A stretch of 26,475 nt of DNA, from NCBI GenBank assembly GCA_949035555.1, contig CAROLD010000020.1, positions 6,306-32,780 of the forward strand, given 5' to 3'. The position numbers and the translations under genes were made by a program. The notes beneath the pieces are model-generated. The model saw only the letters and a program-made list of their open reading frames with translations, was not told the origin of the DNA and searched no databases. Position 1 is the first letter of the stretch, and the number at the start of each line of letters is the position of its first letter. Shown here piece by piece: positions 8,144 through 15,225 of this stretch. The stretch comes from an uncultured bacterium (GTDB lineage Bacteria > Cyanobacteriota > Vampirovibrionia > Gastranaerophilales > Gastranaerophilaceae).

Positions 8144-8743
8144 TTATATATCATTCATTAAATCTTTAATAGAATCGTCGAGAGCCTTTTCATTTGCGAC
8201 AAAACAATCTTCAGCATGTACTTTTTCCGCTTTTTTTGACTTTTGAACTAATGATTTTTGGGCTCTTTCATCTAAAATATCTTGAATGCTTTTATCAGCT
8301 GAGCGCAAATGAGAATTTAACAGCCCATTTCTACTTTTTTGAACTCCAGCTCCCTCCGGTAAAATCATTTCAACCAAATCAGAAGTAGATTTCTTTATGG
8401 ATAATTTTACATCAAAGCTATTACCCCAAGAATGCAGACTTACTTTATCACGATTTCCGCATAATCTATCAAAAAATCTTCTAACTTTACTTTTAGCAAG
8501 GTTATCATACAGAATATGCATTGAACTTTCTATCATGGATGTACCTTTAAAAGCATCAAATACAATATCTACATCATACTTTTTGCAAAACTGAATTACC
8601 TCAGGATTTTTCTGAAAGGCATCAACAAGCTCTTTGCCATATTCAGGAAACTTTTTATATAATCCGCTTGTAGTTATACTTTTAATAGATGTAAACTGAG
8701 GATTTCGTTTAATTTTATAATTACTTACGTTATCTACTTGCAT
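8144..8743 (-). CDS. Hypothetical protein, 199 residues
   Basis: I do not recognise the family. The frame starts at ATG with AAGGAG well placed upstream and ends before a strong terminator, so it is a real gene. The N-terminus (KIKRNPQFTSI) is unstructured in character and has no signal peptide. The middle (about 30-125) is mixed alpha/beta with a basic patch, KSKVRRFFDRLCGNRDK. The C-terminal third (about 140-199) is highly charged and likely helical (DKSIQDILDERAQKSLVQK). There is no transmembrane segment and no catalytic motif that I can name. It is transcribed alone; the phosphatase gene lies upstream in the same direction, 65 bases away. Confidence 0.8.
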   Translation of the reverse strand: MQVDNVSNYKIKRNPQFTSIKSITTSGLYKKFPEYGKELVDAFQKNPEVIQFCKKYDVDIVFDAFKGTSMIESSMHILYDNLAKSKVRRFFDRLCGNRDKVSLHSWGNSFDVKLSIKKSTSDLVEMILPEGAGVQKSRNGLLNSHLRSADKSIQDILDERAQKSLVQKSKKAEKVHAEDCFVANEKALDDSIKDLMNDI

Positions 8744-8768
8744 TATAATTTCTCCTTTTTGTTAACAC

Positions 8769-8818
8769 ATTCTTTATAAAACCCATGAATAATATTTTTT
8801 GATACTTTTATAAAGAAT
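8769..8818. repeat. 13-bp inverted repeat at the 3' end of the phosphatase gene
   Basis: ATTCTTTATAAAA (8769-8781) and TTTTATAAAGAAT (8806-8818) are perfect complements around a 24-base spacer. The distal arm includes the stop codon of the phosphatase gene. It could be a terminator or 3'-end protecting hairpin for that gene, but it lacks a T tail on the minus strand. Confidence 0.6.
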
Positions 8819-9437
8819 TAACAAAAGTTTCTATAGAATTTTCTATCACAATGGCTGTTAACGGCGCATCTTTATATTTTCCACATCCTGTATCAATACA
8901 AATCTTATCATCAAACACTTGAGGTTCATCGAATTCAGTATGTCCAAAAATAATTTTAAAGGGCAAGTCATGTTTTTGGGTATAAAATTCACGACGAATA
9001 TAAACCATATCAGTCAGCTCTTGTTCATCAAGTGGAACACCTATTCTAATACCGGCATGAATAAACATATAATTGTTCTCAATTTGATAAGGCTTTAAAG
9101 AACGAAAAAAGTCCCCATGTACCTTCATTATATTCTCAAAACATCCGTAACTTTCAGCTGTCGCATCACCGCCGTAATTCCAGAATAAATAATGATAATA
9201 CTCATCGGAATTTGCATGAAGCATAGCATATTCATGCGATCCAATCAGATAAACACAGCGGCAAACATCCTGCATTGAAATAAGCTTATCAACCACATCT
9301 CGTGAGTTCTTACCCCTATCAATATAATCACCCATAAAAATAATGGTATCGTCCTTCTTAGGTTGAATTTTATCTATAACTGCACAAAGTTTATCGTACT
9401 CGCCATGTATGTCTGATATACCAATTAATCTACTCAT
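8808..9437 (-). CDS. PPP-family metallophosphatase (serine/threonine phosphatase-like) with GSHE motif
   Basis: The 209-residue protein has the order of metal-binding motifs of the PP1/lambda-phosphatase family: SDIHG (8-12), GDYIDRG (36-42), GSHE (66-69), then FIHAG and IFGHTEF toward the C-terminus. The enzyme is expected to hydrolyse phosphoester bonds with two metals, on a phosphoprotein or a small molecule such as a dinucleoside polyphosphate. In the usual third motif, GNHE, the Asn binds one metal; here it is Ser67. All other metal ligands seem present. I chose ATG 9437; an in-frame start at 9461 would add eight hydrophobic residues. No Shine-Dalgarno is seen. A TATACT at 9446-9451 lies eight bases upstream of the ATG, so the leader may be almost absent. 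Confidence 0.88.
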   Translation of the reverse strand: MSRLIGISDIHGEYDKLCAVIDKIQPKKDDTIIFMGDYIDRGKNSRDVVDKLISMQDVCRCVYLIGSHEYAMLHANSDEYYHYLFWNYGGDATAESYGCFENIMKVHGDFFRSLKPYQIENNYMFIHAGIRIGVPLDEQELTDMVYIRREFYTQKHDLPFKIIFGHTEFDEPQVFDDKICIDTGCGKYKDAPLTAIVIENSIETFVNSL

Positions 9438-9497
9438 AATTATAAAGTATAATAAAAACACGTTGATTTCAAATTCCCGCCTAGCCTTATTTTACGA

Positions 9498-9526
9498 TAG
9501 ACATATTGAAAAATTTTCGCTATAAT
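9498..9526 (+). promoter_or_regulatory. Promoter abutting the start of the exported protein gene
   Basis: TAGACA (9498-9503) and a consensus TATAAT (9521-9526) are 17 bases apart. The ATG at 9534 begins seven bases after the -10, again predicting a leaderless transcript. Confidence 0.7.
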
Positions 9527-9533
9527 AAAATTG

Positions 9534-9911
9534 ATGAAACGTATTATTAAGATATTTTTTATAGCTTACTTATTCTTTGCATCACTTTGTGTAAATGCGA
9601 TGGACTTAAGCATAAATTTGTCCCATCAGACTAATACAATTCAATCTCTTGATAATAAAAAATCAATATACAGCGTGCAAACGGATAGTGAAAAATTCAT
9701 TGTCCAATCCAATAATTTTGAAACCTCAGTATTATTCCAGAAAAAAGATAATTCAGAATTAAACTTTAAAGATTTTAAAAACGGTATAACCCCAACATCC
9801 TATCAATTCGCACAGCTTGTATCTTATGTTTATAACAAATCATTCCTTCGAGAATATGCTGACAGTAGTGAAAGAGCGTTTTTAACCGAGATTTCACCCA
9901 ACGCCCCTTAA
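9534..9911 (+). CDS. Small exported protein of unknown function
   Basis: The 125-residue product begins with a classical Sec signal peptide: MKRIIKIFF, then a hydrophobic core (about residues 7-21) and an Ala-containing cleavage region (CVNA-MD). The mature part is polar, Ser/Asn/Lys rich and beta-like, with no motif I can name. I chose ATG 9534 over an in-frame TTG at 9531 because the promoter is one of the best in the window and ends seven bases before the ATG. It has no Shine-Dalgarno. It is divergent from the phosphatase gene and followed in the same direction by the 48-residue membrane protein; no terminator is seen between the two. Confidence 0.75.
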   Translation: MKRIIKIFFIAYLFFASLCVNAMDLSINLSHQTNTIQSLDNKKSIYSVQTDSEKFIVQSNNFETSVLFQKKDNSELNFKDFKNGITPTSYQFAQLVSYVYNKSFLREYADSSERAFLTEISPNAP

Positions 9912-10001
9912 TCATTTATTAAAAATTTCGATGTTCATAAGCGGATGATTATTTCCGATTATGCTATTGTGTTACGAAAAATTTTAATAAGGAGATTATA
10001 A

Positions 10002-10148
10002 ATGGAAAACGAAATTTTTAACAATAATGAAACTGTAGATAATTCACCTAAATTAAATGCCTCATCAGGCACGGGAGTAATGGGTTCCTTGATATTCATG
10101 GTGATAATGATTATTTTTATGGCAGTACTGGCGAACTTTATGCACTAG
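10002..10148 (+). CDS. 48-residue single-pass membrane protein
   Basis: This small frame has a strong AAGGAG (9989-9994) seven bases before the ATG and ends just before a strong terminator, so I take it as real. The first 24 residues are polar and acidic (MENEIFNNNETVDNSPK). The rest is one transmembrane helix rich in Met and Ile (about 27-46: MGSLIFMVIMIIFMAVLANF), ending in MH. With the acidic N-terminus, topology is likely N-out or neutral. I do not know the family. Small single-helix proteins often modulate larger membrane complexes, but nothing here names a partner. Confidence 0.75.
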   Translation: MENEIFNNNETVDNSPKLNASSGTGVMGSLIFMVIMIIFMAVLANFMH

Positions 10149-10151
10149 AAC

Positions 10152-10182
10152 AAAAAATCCCTCTTAACTGAGGGATTTTTTT
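10152..10182. terminator. Bidirectional terminator
   Basis: AAAAATCCCTC and GAGGGATTTTT form an 11-bp stem with a short loop, with A tracts before and T tracts after. It lies between the 48-residue gene (+) and the 3' end of the transglycosylase gene (-), and fits both. Confidence 0.9.
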
Positions 10183-10933
10183 ATAGATAATTTGCTAAAA
10201 TATTTTTCACATAATTCTGAGTTTCTTTATATGGCGGAACACCGGAATATTTATCAACCGCCCCCGGTCCTGCATTATATGCGGCAAGCGCTAAAATTAC
10301 GTTTCCGTTATACTTATTTAACATAGACTTCAAATATTTCACCCCACCCTCAACATTTTGAGCTGCATTATAAGGGTCTTTGACTCCAAGAGATTTAGCG
10401 GTTGAAGGCATCAACTGCATAAGTCCCATTGCACCTGTTCTTGAAGTAGCATTCGGATTAAACCCGGACTCTTGCTTAATCAAAGCTTGAACAAGTCTTT
10501 CATCTACCCCATGCCTGCTTGCAACTTGATTTATCATTCCTAGAAGCTGAGATTTAGTTGTTACCGGCTTTGAATAATCTCTTCTCGCTTCATTAACCTC
10601 ATTTATCGCATTAAGAAGCGTACTGTTCATAATACTGTTAGGGTTAATATCATCAGAGTTATTATAAATATTTCCGTTAACATTTAAAGACTGCGGATTA
10701 AGAAGCAATGAACCGAAATTTGCCTGAGTTGTACTTGATAAGACCTTTTCAAAGGACTGTACATTGTTAGCTGACGGGGGATAAATAGTATCCAGAGAGG
10801 CATTAACAGCCTGAGATTTGGGATTTATTTGACGGTTCATATTATTCACATAATTATTTATCTCGGCAGACCTTTTCATTGCCGCCGTTTTTCCGCCTGA
10901 ATTCAATAATCCTTGTATCATTTCAGAGAACAT
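10181..10933 (-). CDS. Lytic murein transglycosylase, SLT domain
   Basis: The C-terminal half (about 125-250) is an SLT/family-1 lytic transglycosylase domain. It has the catalytic Glu155 in ALIKQESGFNPNA, GAMGLMQLMPSTA, NVEGGVKYL, ALAAYNAGPGAV, and a closing YKETQNYVKNIL. Such enzymes cleave peptidoglycan glycan strands to 1,6-anhydro products. The first 120 residues are Asn/Ser-rich and look disordered. There is no Sec signal peptide, so the route to the periplasm is unclear; dedicated secretion or a flagellar/secretion-system role are possibilities not supported by neighbours. The start is ATG 10933 with GGGAGGT about 11 bases upstream. It is preceded in the same direction by queA. Confidence 0.9.
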   Translation of the reverse strand: MFSEMIQGLLNSGGKTAAMKRSAEINNYVNNMNRQINPKSQAVNASLDTIYPPSANNVQSFEKVLSSTTQANFGSLLLNPQSLNVNGNIYNNSDDINPNSIMNSTLLNAINEVNEARRDYSKPVTTKSQLLGMINQVASRHGVDERLVQALIKQESGFNPNATSRTGAMGLMQLMPSTAKSLGVKDPYNAAQNVEGGVKYLKSMLNKYNGNVILALAAYNAGPGAVDKYSGVPPYKETQNYVKNILANYL

Positions 10934-11001
10934 GCTCTTGTACTACCTCCCATATACATTATTATTCTACTCAAATTTAGAAATTAATGTATCCTCCACA
11001 T

Positions 11002-11021
11002 GATTTAATGATTATTAAATC
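11002..11021. promoter_or_regulatory. Operator-like inverted repeat upstream of the transglycosylase gene
   Basis: GATTTAAT and ATTAAATC are perfect 8-bp complements separated by GATT. On the minus strand the repeat sits directly after a TTGACT (11024-11029), where a promoter spacer would be. The matching -10 is weak, so both promoter and operator are tentative. Confidence 0.3.
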
Positions 11022-11039
11022 AAAGTCAAGAGATTAAGA

Positions 11040-12083
11040 TTAGATTATAAACATGCAGTCACCGTAACTAAAAAACCTGTATTTATTATCTATTGCTTCC
11101 TGATATGCTCTGAATATGAATTCTTTACCAGCCAAGGCACTCACAAGCATTAAAAGAGTAGATTTAGGCAGATGGAAGTTTGTAATCAAATTATCAATAA
11201 CTTTGAACTCATATGGAGGGTAAATAAAAAGCTCCGAATGGTCATGACACTCTTTTATACAGCCGTATTTTTGATATGCAGTCTCAAGAGTTCTTACTGT
11301 AGTTGTCCCGACTGCAACAACTTTTTTGCCGTTAGTTTTTGCATTGTTTATAGCCTCTGCTGTTTCTTTAGAAATACTAAAGGTCTCAGAATGCATTTTA
11401 TGGTCTAATATATTTTCACATTTGACGGGACGGAAGGTTCCTAGTCCGACGTTTAGGGTAACATATGCAATCTCAACACCTTTATCCTTTAATTTGCCGA
11501 GAATTTCTTGAGTAAAATGCAACCCTGCTGTAGGGGCGGCAACAGACCCCTCATCTTTAGCATAAACAGTTTGATATCTTTCCATATCAAATTGCGCAAG
11601 CTCTTCATTTTTTAATTTTCTCTCAATATAAGGAGGAAGCGGAATATTCCCGACTTGATGCAAAATTTCAAACAAATTACCGTCATAAATAAGCTCAACA
11701 AGCCATTCACCGTCGTCTTCCAGCCTTTTTATCGGACGAACTTTCAATTCATCCGAAATTGTAATAATAGTATCAGGCTTAACTCTTTTTGAAGGCTTAA
11801 TCAAACATGACCACTTATTACCTTCTTTTGTCTCCAATAAGAAAACCTCAATTTTTGCACCTGTATCTTTTGTTCCGTATAATCTTGCAGGAAGAACTTT
11901 TGTATCATTCAGAACAAGCAAAGTATTATCATCAAGATAATCAACAATATCAAAAAAATGCTTATGTTCAATTGTTTGATTTTCTCTATTCAAGAGAAGC
12001 ATTTTTGAGTTTTCACGTTTATCTGCAGGCACCTGCGCAATAAGGTCTTCCGGCAAATTATAGTCAAATTCTGATATCTTCAT
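11040..12083 (-). CDS. queA: S-adenosylmethionine:tRNA ribosyltransferase-isomerase, QueA
   Basis: QueA transfers and isomerises the ribosyl part of AdoMet onto 7-aminomethyl-7-deazaguanine in tRNA, giving epoxyqueuosine. The 347-residue protein has the family length and motifs: FDYNLPEDLIAQ at the start, NDTKVLPARLYG, SVAAPTAGLHFT, VTLNVGLGTFRPV, VVAVGTTTVRTLE and NLITNFHLPKSTLLMLVSA. I chose ATG 12083, which has AAGGA at good spacing and is where the family starts. An in-frame start at 12113 would lie within the terminator of the upstream yidC gene. The enzyme acts on tRNAs with GUN anticodons; no other queuosine gene is in the window. Confidence 0.97.
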   Translation of the reverse strand: MKISEFDYNLPEDLIAQVPADKRENSKMLLLNRENQTIEHKHFFDIVDYLDDNTLLVLNDTKVLPARLYGTKDTGAKIEVFLLETKEGNKWSCLIKPSKRVKPDTIITISDELKVRPIKRLEDDGEWLVELIYDGNLFEILHQVGNIPLPPYIERKLKNEELAQFDMERYQTVYAKDEGSVAAPTAGLHFTQEILGKLKDKGVEIAYVTLNVGLGTFRPVKCENILDHKMHSETFSISKETAEAINNAKTNGKKVVAVGTTTVRTLETAYQKYGCIKECHDHSELFIYPPYEFKVIDNLITNFHLPKSTLLMLVSALAGKEFIFRAYQEAIDNKYRFFSYGDCMFII

Positions 12084-12098
12084 TTCATCTTCCTTTAT

Positions 12099-12139
12099 AT
12101 AAAACAACTCCAATTTTCAAAAAATCGGAGCTGTTTTAT
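12099..12139 (-). terminator. Terminator of yidC
   Basis: On the minus strand ATAAAACAGCTCC pairs with GGAGTTGTTTTAT (with G-U pairs), and an A/T-rich loop separates the arms. The hairpin lies 17 bases after the yidC stop codon and upstream of the chosen queA start. Confidence 0.7.
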
Positions 12140-12156
12140 TTCTCGTGTTTATTTAA

Positions 12157-13251
12157 TTATTTCTTTTCGTCAACTTTTTTGGCATTTTTTAGTTCTATGT
12201 CAGAAACTCCGTTCTTTTTTCTTTCTTCTTCAGCGTCAATTTGTTTATTGATTACAACAGTTTGAATAATTTGAATAATATTACTTGTAATTAAATACAA
12301 CAGAACACCTGCAGGAATTGGAATTATCACAAAGGTTGCCATAATCATAAGCGGAATAATTGTTCCCATTGATTTTTGAAGGGCTTGTTGAGTCGGATCT
12401 GTTGATTCAGTTTTGTTCATAGACATCATAATCTTTTGAGAAACATACATAGTAATAGCAAATAAAACAATTAACAGAACAACATCCCAGTGTAAAGTTT
12501 TATTGACAGGAATAGTAGGAACAGTAGCGGTTAAAATACCGTCTTCCATTTTTTCATCACGAACAAATGTTATGGTTTCATTTTCTCTAATATTACTGTT
12601 AGTAACAGTCAAATCAGCTTTTTGAATTTTATTCAGCTGGTCAAATTTCAACTTAAAATTGTTTAGACTGACTTGAAGTTCAACATCTTTTCCGGGTTCC
12701 AGATCACCAACAATTTCTACCGCCTGATTAGGGTCTGTAACTTTTACATTTTTTATAGTTTCATTAGGCAAATATACGGTAGCAGTGTTACCTAAAATAA
12801 ATTTATCACCTTTTGCAACTCCAAGAACACCGTTATCGGAAATTCCGGCAGTTGCTCTCATTGTTGTTGCTAAACTTTTAACAAACAAGAAATGCTGATC
12901 TCCTGCAACTTGAATAAACTGCGGGCTGATTAAAGCAGAATATAACAAAATGAATATCGGCATCTGGATAAGTAAAGGCAAACATCCGCCCATCGGATTA
13001 AATTTATGTTCCTTATAGAACTCCATCATTTTTTGCTGCATAACCTGCGGGTTGCTCTGGTATCTGTCCTGAATAGCTTTCATTTTTGGCTGCAAAGACT
13101 GCATCATTTTCATAGAACGCTGCTGCTGCACATTCAAATGCCACATTGCCGCTCTTACAATAATTGTAAGCAAAATAATCGCTAAACCGTAGTTTCCTAC
13201 AAGGTGGGCAATTTTACTCAAAAACCAGATTGTCCATGTTATAAAATCCAC
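12157..13251 (-). CDS. yidC: Membrane protein insertase YidC/Oxa1 family
   Basis: The 364-residue protein inserts and folds inner-membrane proteins, alone or with SecYEG. Visible features are a first helix (about 20-37) with the groove Arg33 (TIIVRAAMW), a cytoplasmic Met/Gln-rich hairpin (42-85), the FNPMGGCLPLLIQMPIF helix (84-103), late helices at about 253-275 and 296-325, and a charged tail ending in KKVDEKK. It lacks the large periplasmic P1 domain of proteobacterial YidC. Between the second and third core helices there is an extra beta-rich segment of about 115 residues (133-250, for example VEIVGDLEPGKDVELQVSL). The start is GTG 13251 with GAGGGA six bases upstream. It is downstream of waaA in the same direction. 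Confidence 0.95.
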   Translation of the reverse strand: MDFITWTIWFLSKIAHLVGNYGLAIILLTIIVRAAMWHLNVQQQRSMKMMQSLQPKMKAIQDRYQSNPQVMQQKMMEFYKEHKFNPMGGCLPLLIQMPIFILLYSALISPQFIQVAGDQHFLFVKSLATTMRATAGISDNGVLGVAKGDKFILGNTATVYLPNETIKNVKVTDPNQAVEIVGDLEPGKDVELQVSLNNFKLKFDQLNKIQKADLTVTNSNIRENETITFVRDEKMEDGILTATVPTIPVNKTLHWDVVLLIVLFAITMYVSQKIMMSMNKTESTDPTQQALQKSMGTIIPLMIMATFVIIPIPAGVLLYLITSNIIQIIQTVVINKQIDAEEERKKNGVSDIELKNAKKVDEKK

Positions 13252-13328
13252 TTTCTATCCCTCATCTAAAATAACTAATAATCAAGCCTGATATATCAGA
13301 CAAATTGATTTTATCACGAGCATACCTA

Positions 13329-14633
13329 TTAAGCAAGAACTTCTTTCAACTCGCTGATAACAACATCCAACGCACCTTGCTGGTCATTAAAAACAGTTTC
13401 GCAATCTTTGCAGGCTTGAATATAAAAATCATTATCCGATAATAATTTTTCGATATACTCGGAAAGTTCGGCAGGAGTTTTTACAATCTTGCCGGCGGTA
13501 TTTCTTGATAAAAGCCAGTAAATATCTCTAAAGTTATGAATTGACGGTCCTGTTATGGTCGGTTTAGCATAAACTGTTGCCTCAAGCGGATTGTGCCCGC
13601 CGGTTTTATTAAAACTTCCGCCGATAAATGCAAAGTGACAAATTGAATACATTTTGCCCAATTCACCCATGGTATCCAATACAATAATATCTTTATCCTT
13701 AAAAGTATCTTCTTTGGATCTGAAACCGTAATTTAAGTCCATTGAATTTAACAACTGTATAATCTGCGGTAATCTTGTTGTGTGACGAGGTACAAGAAGC
13801 AGTTTTGTATCAGAATATTTTTGAAATTTTTCTTTAAAAATCTTCAAAATAATTTCATCTTCGCCTTTATGTGTACTGCCGGCTATAATAACTCTGTATC
13901 CGTCTTGTCCGATATCAACGGTTTCCTCAGATTTTTTTACATCGAATTTCAAGTTTTTCATAACAGAAGTTCTTTCAACCGGTGCACCGATAGAAACAAG
14001 TTTATTCATATCAATCTCACTCTGGGTAAGAATTTTTGTATATTTAGTTAAAACCAGCTTGAAAAAATGTCTGAATATTCTGTAAATTTTGTATGTTGAA
14101 TCTGACATTCTGCCGTTTATGCAGTATAACTTAATATTTTTCATCTTACAGGTTACGGAAAATATCGGCCAGAGTTCGGTTTCTGCAATTAAAACAACGG
14201 TCGGATTAATCTTCTTTAAGAAGGCATGAACACTGTAAGGTATATCAAACGGGAAATAGGTTATAAAATCTGCAATATCTTTAAATTTTTTCAATGCAAT
14301 TTCCTGCCCTGTTTTTGTTCCTGTTGTAACAACAATTTTATAGTCAGGAAATTCTTCTTTAGTTTTTTTAATCAAATTTTCCAGTGCAATTACTTCCCCC
14401 ACTGAAACACCGTGATACATTATAACTTTATCGCCAAGATTAGGATTTTTAAAAAAGCCTAATTTTTCTCTCCAGCCATAAAGGAATTTACCGTTAAACA
14501 CACGCACAATGTAGTAAAACGGAAGTAAAATAATAAATACAATTGTAGAAACAAGCCCGTATAAAAATAGTTCACTAAACATTGAAACTACAATTAAAAC
14601 CAGCAATATTAAAATAATAGAATATGTAATCAT
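13329..14633 (-). CDS. waaA: 3-deoxy-D-manno-octulosonic acid (Kdo) transferase, WaaA
   Basis: WaaA transfers Kdo from CMP-Kdo to the lipid A precursor at the inner leaflet of the inner membrane, so the organism makes LPS-type glycolipid. The 434-residue protein has an N-terminal membrane anchor, HGVSVGEV (the HxVSxGE motif with its catalytic Glu), FPFDIPYSVHAFLKK, AETELWP, NGRMSDSTYKIY and the CMP-binding FIGGSFNKTGGHNPLE. The first 17 residues form an extra hydrophobic stretch; Met18 is an alternative start nearer the family N-terminus. I kept ATG 14633 because a -10 box ends eight bases before it. No Shine-Dalgarno is seen. It is divergent from folK. Confidence 0.95.
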   Translation of the reverse strand: MITYSIILILLVLIVVSMFSELFLYGLVSTIVFIILLPFYYIVRVFNGKFLYGWREKLGFFKNPNLGDKVIMYHGVSVGEVIALENLIKKTKEEFPDYKIVVTTGTKTGQEIALKKFKDIADFITYFPFDIPYSVHAFLKKINPTVVLIAETELWPIFSVTCKMKNIKLYCINGRMSDSTYKIYRIFRHFFKLVLTKYTKILTQSEIDMNKLVSIGAPVERTSVMKNLKFDVKKSEETVDIGQDGYRVIIAGSTHKGEDEIILKIFKEKFQKYSDTKLLLVPRHTTRLPQIIQLLNSMDLNYGFRSKEDTFKDKDIIVLDTMGELGKMYSICHFAFIGGSFNKTGGHNPLEATVYAKPTITGPSIHNFRDIYWLLSRNTAGKIVKTPAELSEYIEKLLSDNDFYIQACKDCETVFNDQQGALDVVISELKEVLA

Positions 14634-14641
14634 AATAAAAA

Positions 14642-14670
14642 ATTATACAACAAATAATATAACATGTTGA
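14642..14670 (-). promoter_or_regulatory. Promoter of waaA, overlapping that of folK
   Basis: On the minus strand TCAACA (14665-14670) and TATAAT (14642-14647) are 17 bases apart. The -35 shares bases with the folK -35 on the other strand (TTGACA at 14667-14672), so the two promoters should compete for polymerase. Confidence 0.55.
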
Positions 14671-14695
14671 CAATATACACAAAAATTTATAAAAT
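14667..14695 (+). promoter_or_regulatory. Promoter abutting the folK start codon
   Basis: A perfect TTGACA (14667-14672) and TAAAAT (14690-14695) are 17 bases apart. The ATG of folK begins after only six more bases. Confidence 0.75.
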
Positions 14696-14701
14696 CGGAT
14701 T

Positions 14702-15208
14702 ATGGCAATTGTGTATTTAAGCTTAGGTTCAAATAAAGGTGATCGTATCGGCTATGTCCAGCAGGCGGCAAGTTTACTGGGATTAGACGAAGGGATAACT
14801 ATTGTCAGAACATCAGCATTTTACGAAACTGAGCCGTGGAATATGTATACTCAAACATGGTTTGTTAACGCTATTGTTGAAATAAAAACAAAATATACCC
14901 CGTTAGGACTTCTGCAAGTATGTCAGAGAATCGAAAACCAGCTCGGACGAGAACACAAAAACACAAATGACTACGAAGACAGAACTATTGATATAGATAT
15001 ACTGTTCTATAACAAAGATATTATACAGGAAGAAAACTTAACCATTCCGCATAAATATATGCATTTACGCGCATTTACACTTGTTCCTATGATGGAATTA
15101 AATGCAGATTTTGTACACCCTGTGTTACAAAAAAGCATTGTTGAAATGCATAATGACCTTAAAAACCCTGAAATGGTATTTTTATATGGCACCAGAGTCG
15201 ATTTCTAG
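14702..15208 (+). CDS. folK: 2-amino-4-hydroxy-6-hydroxymethyldihydropteridine pyrophosphokinase
   Basis: FolK transfers pyrophosphate from ATP to 6-hydroxymethyl-7,8-dihydropterin in folate synthesis. The 168-residue length is typical. Motifs are LGSNKGDR (residues 7-14), SAFYETEPW, FVNAIVEI, the RTIDIDILFY metal-binding region near 94-103, and PHKYMHLRAFTLVPM. The ATG at 14702 has no Shine-Dalgarno and lies six bases beyond a strong -10, suggesting a leaderless mRNA. The flavoprotein gene follows 17 bases after the stop and is probably in the same transcript. No other folate gene is in the window. Confidence 0.96.
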   Translation: MAIVYLSLGSNKGDRIGYVQQAASLLGLDEGITIVRTSAFYETEPWNMYTQTWFVNAIVEIKTKYTPLGLLQVCQRIENQLGREHKNTNDYEDRTIDIDILFYNKDIIQEENLTIPHKYMHLRAFTLVPMMELNADFVHPVLQKSIVEMHNDLKNPEMVFLYGTRVDF

Positions 15209-15225
15209 GCGGGGGTAAATGTAGA

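Noticed and set aside
10181..10933. SLT-domain gene as part of a prophage
   Set aside because: No phage structural, integrase or lysis gene is nearby; neighbours are housekeeping genes such as queA and yidC.
13288..13299. CTGATATATCAG palindrome between waaA and yidC as an operator
   Set aside because: It is short and AT-rich, and the surrounding promoter boxes are weak, so I could not separate it from chance.
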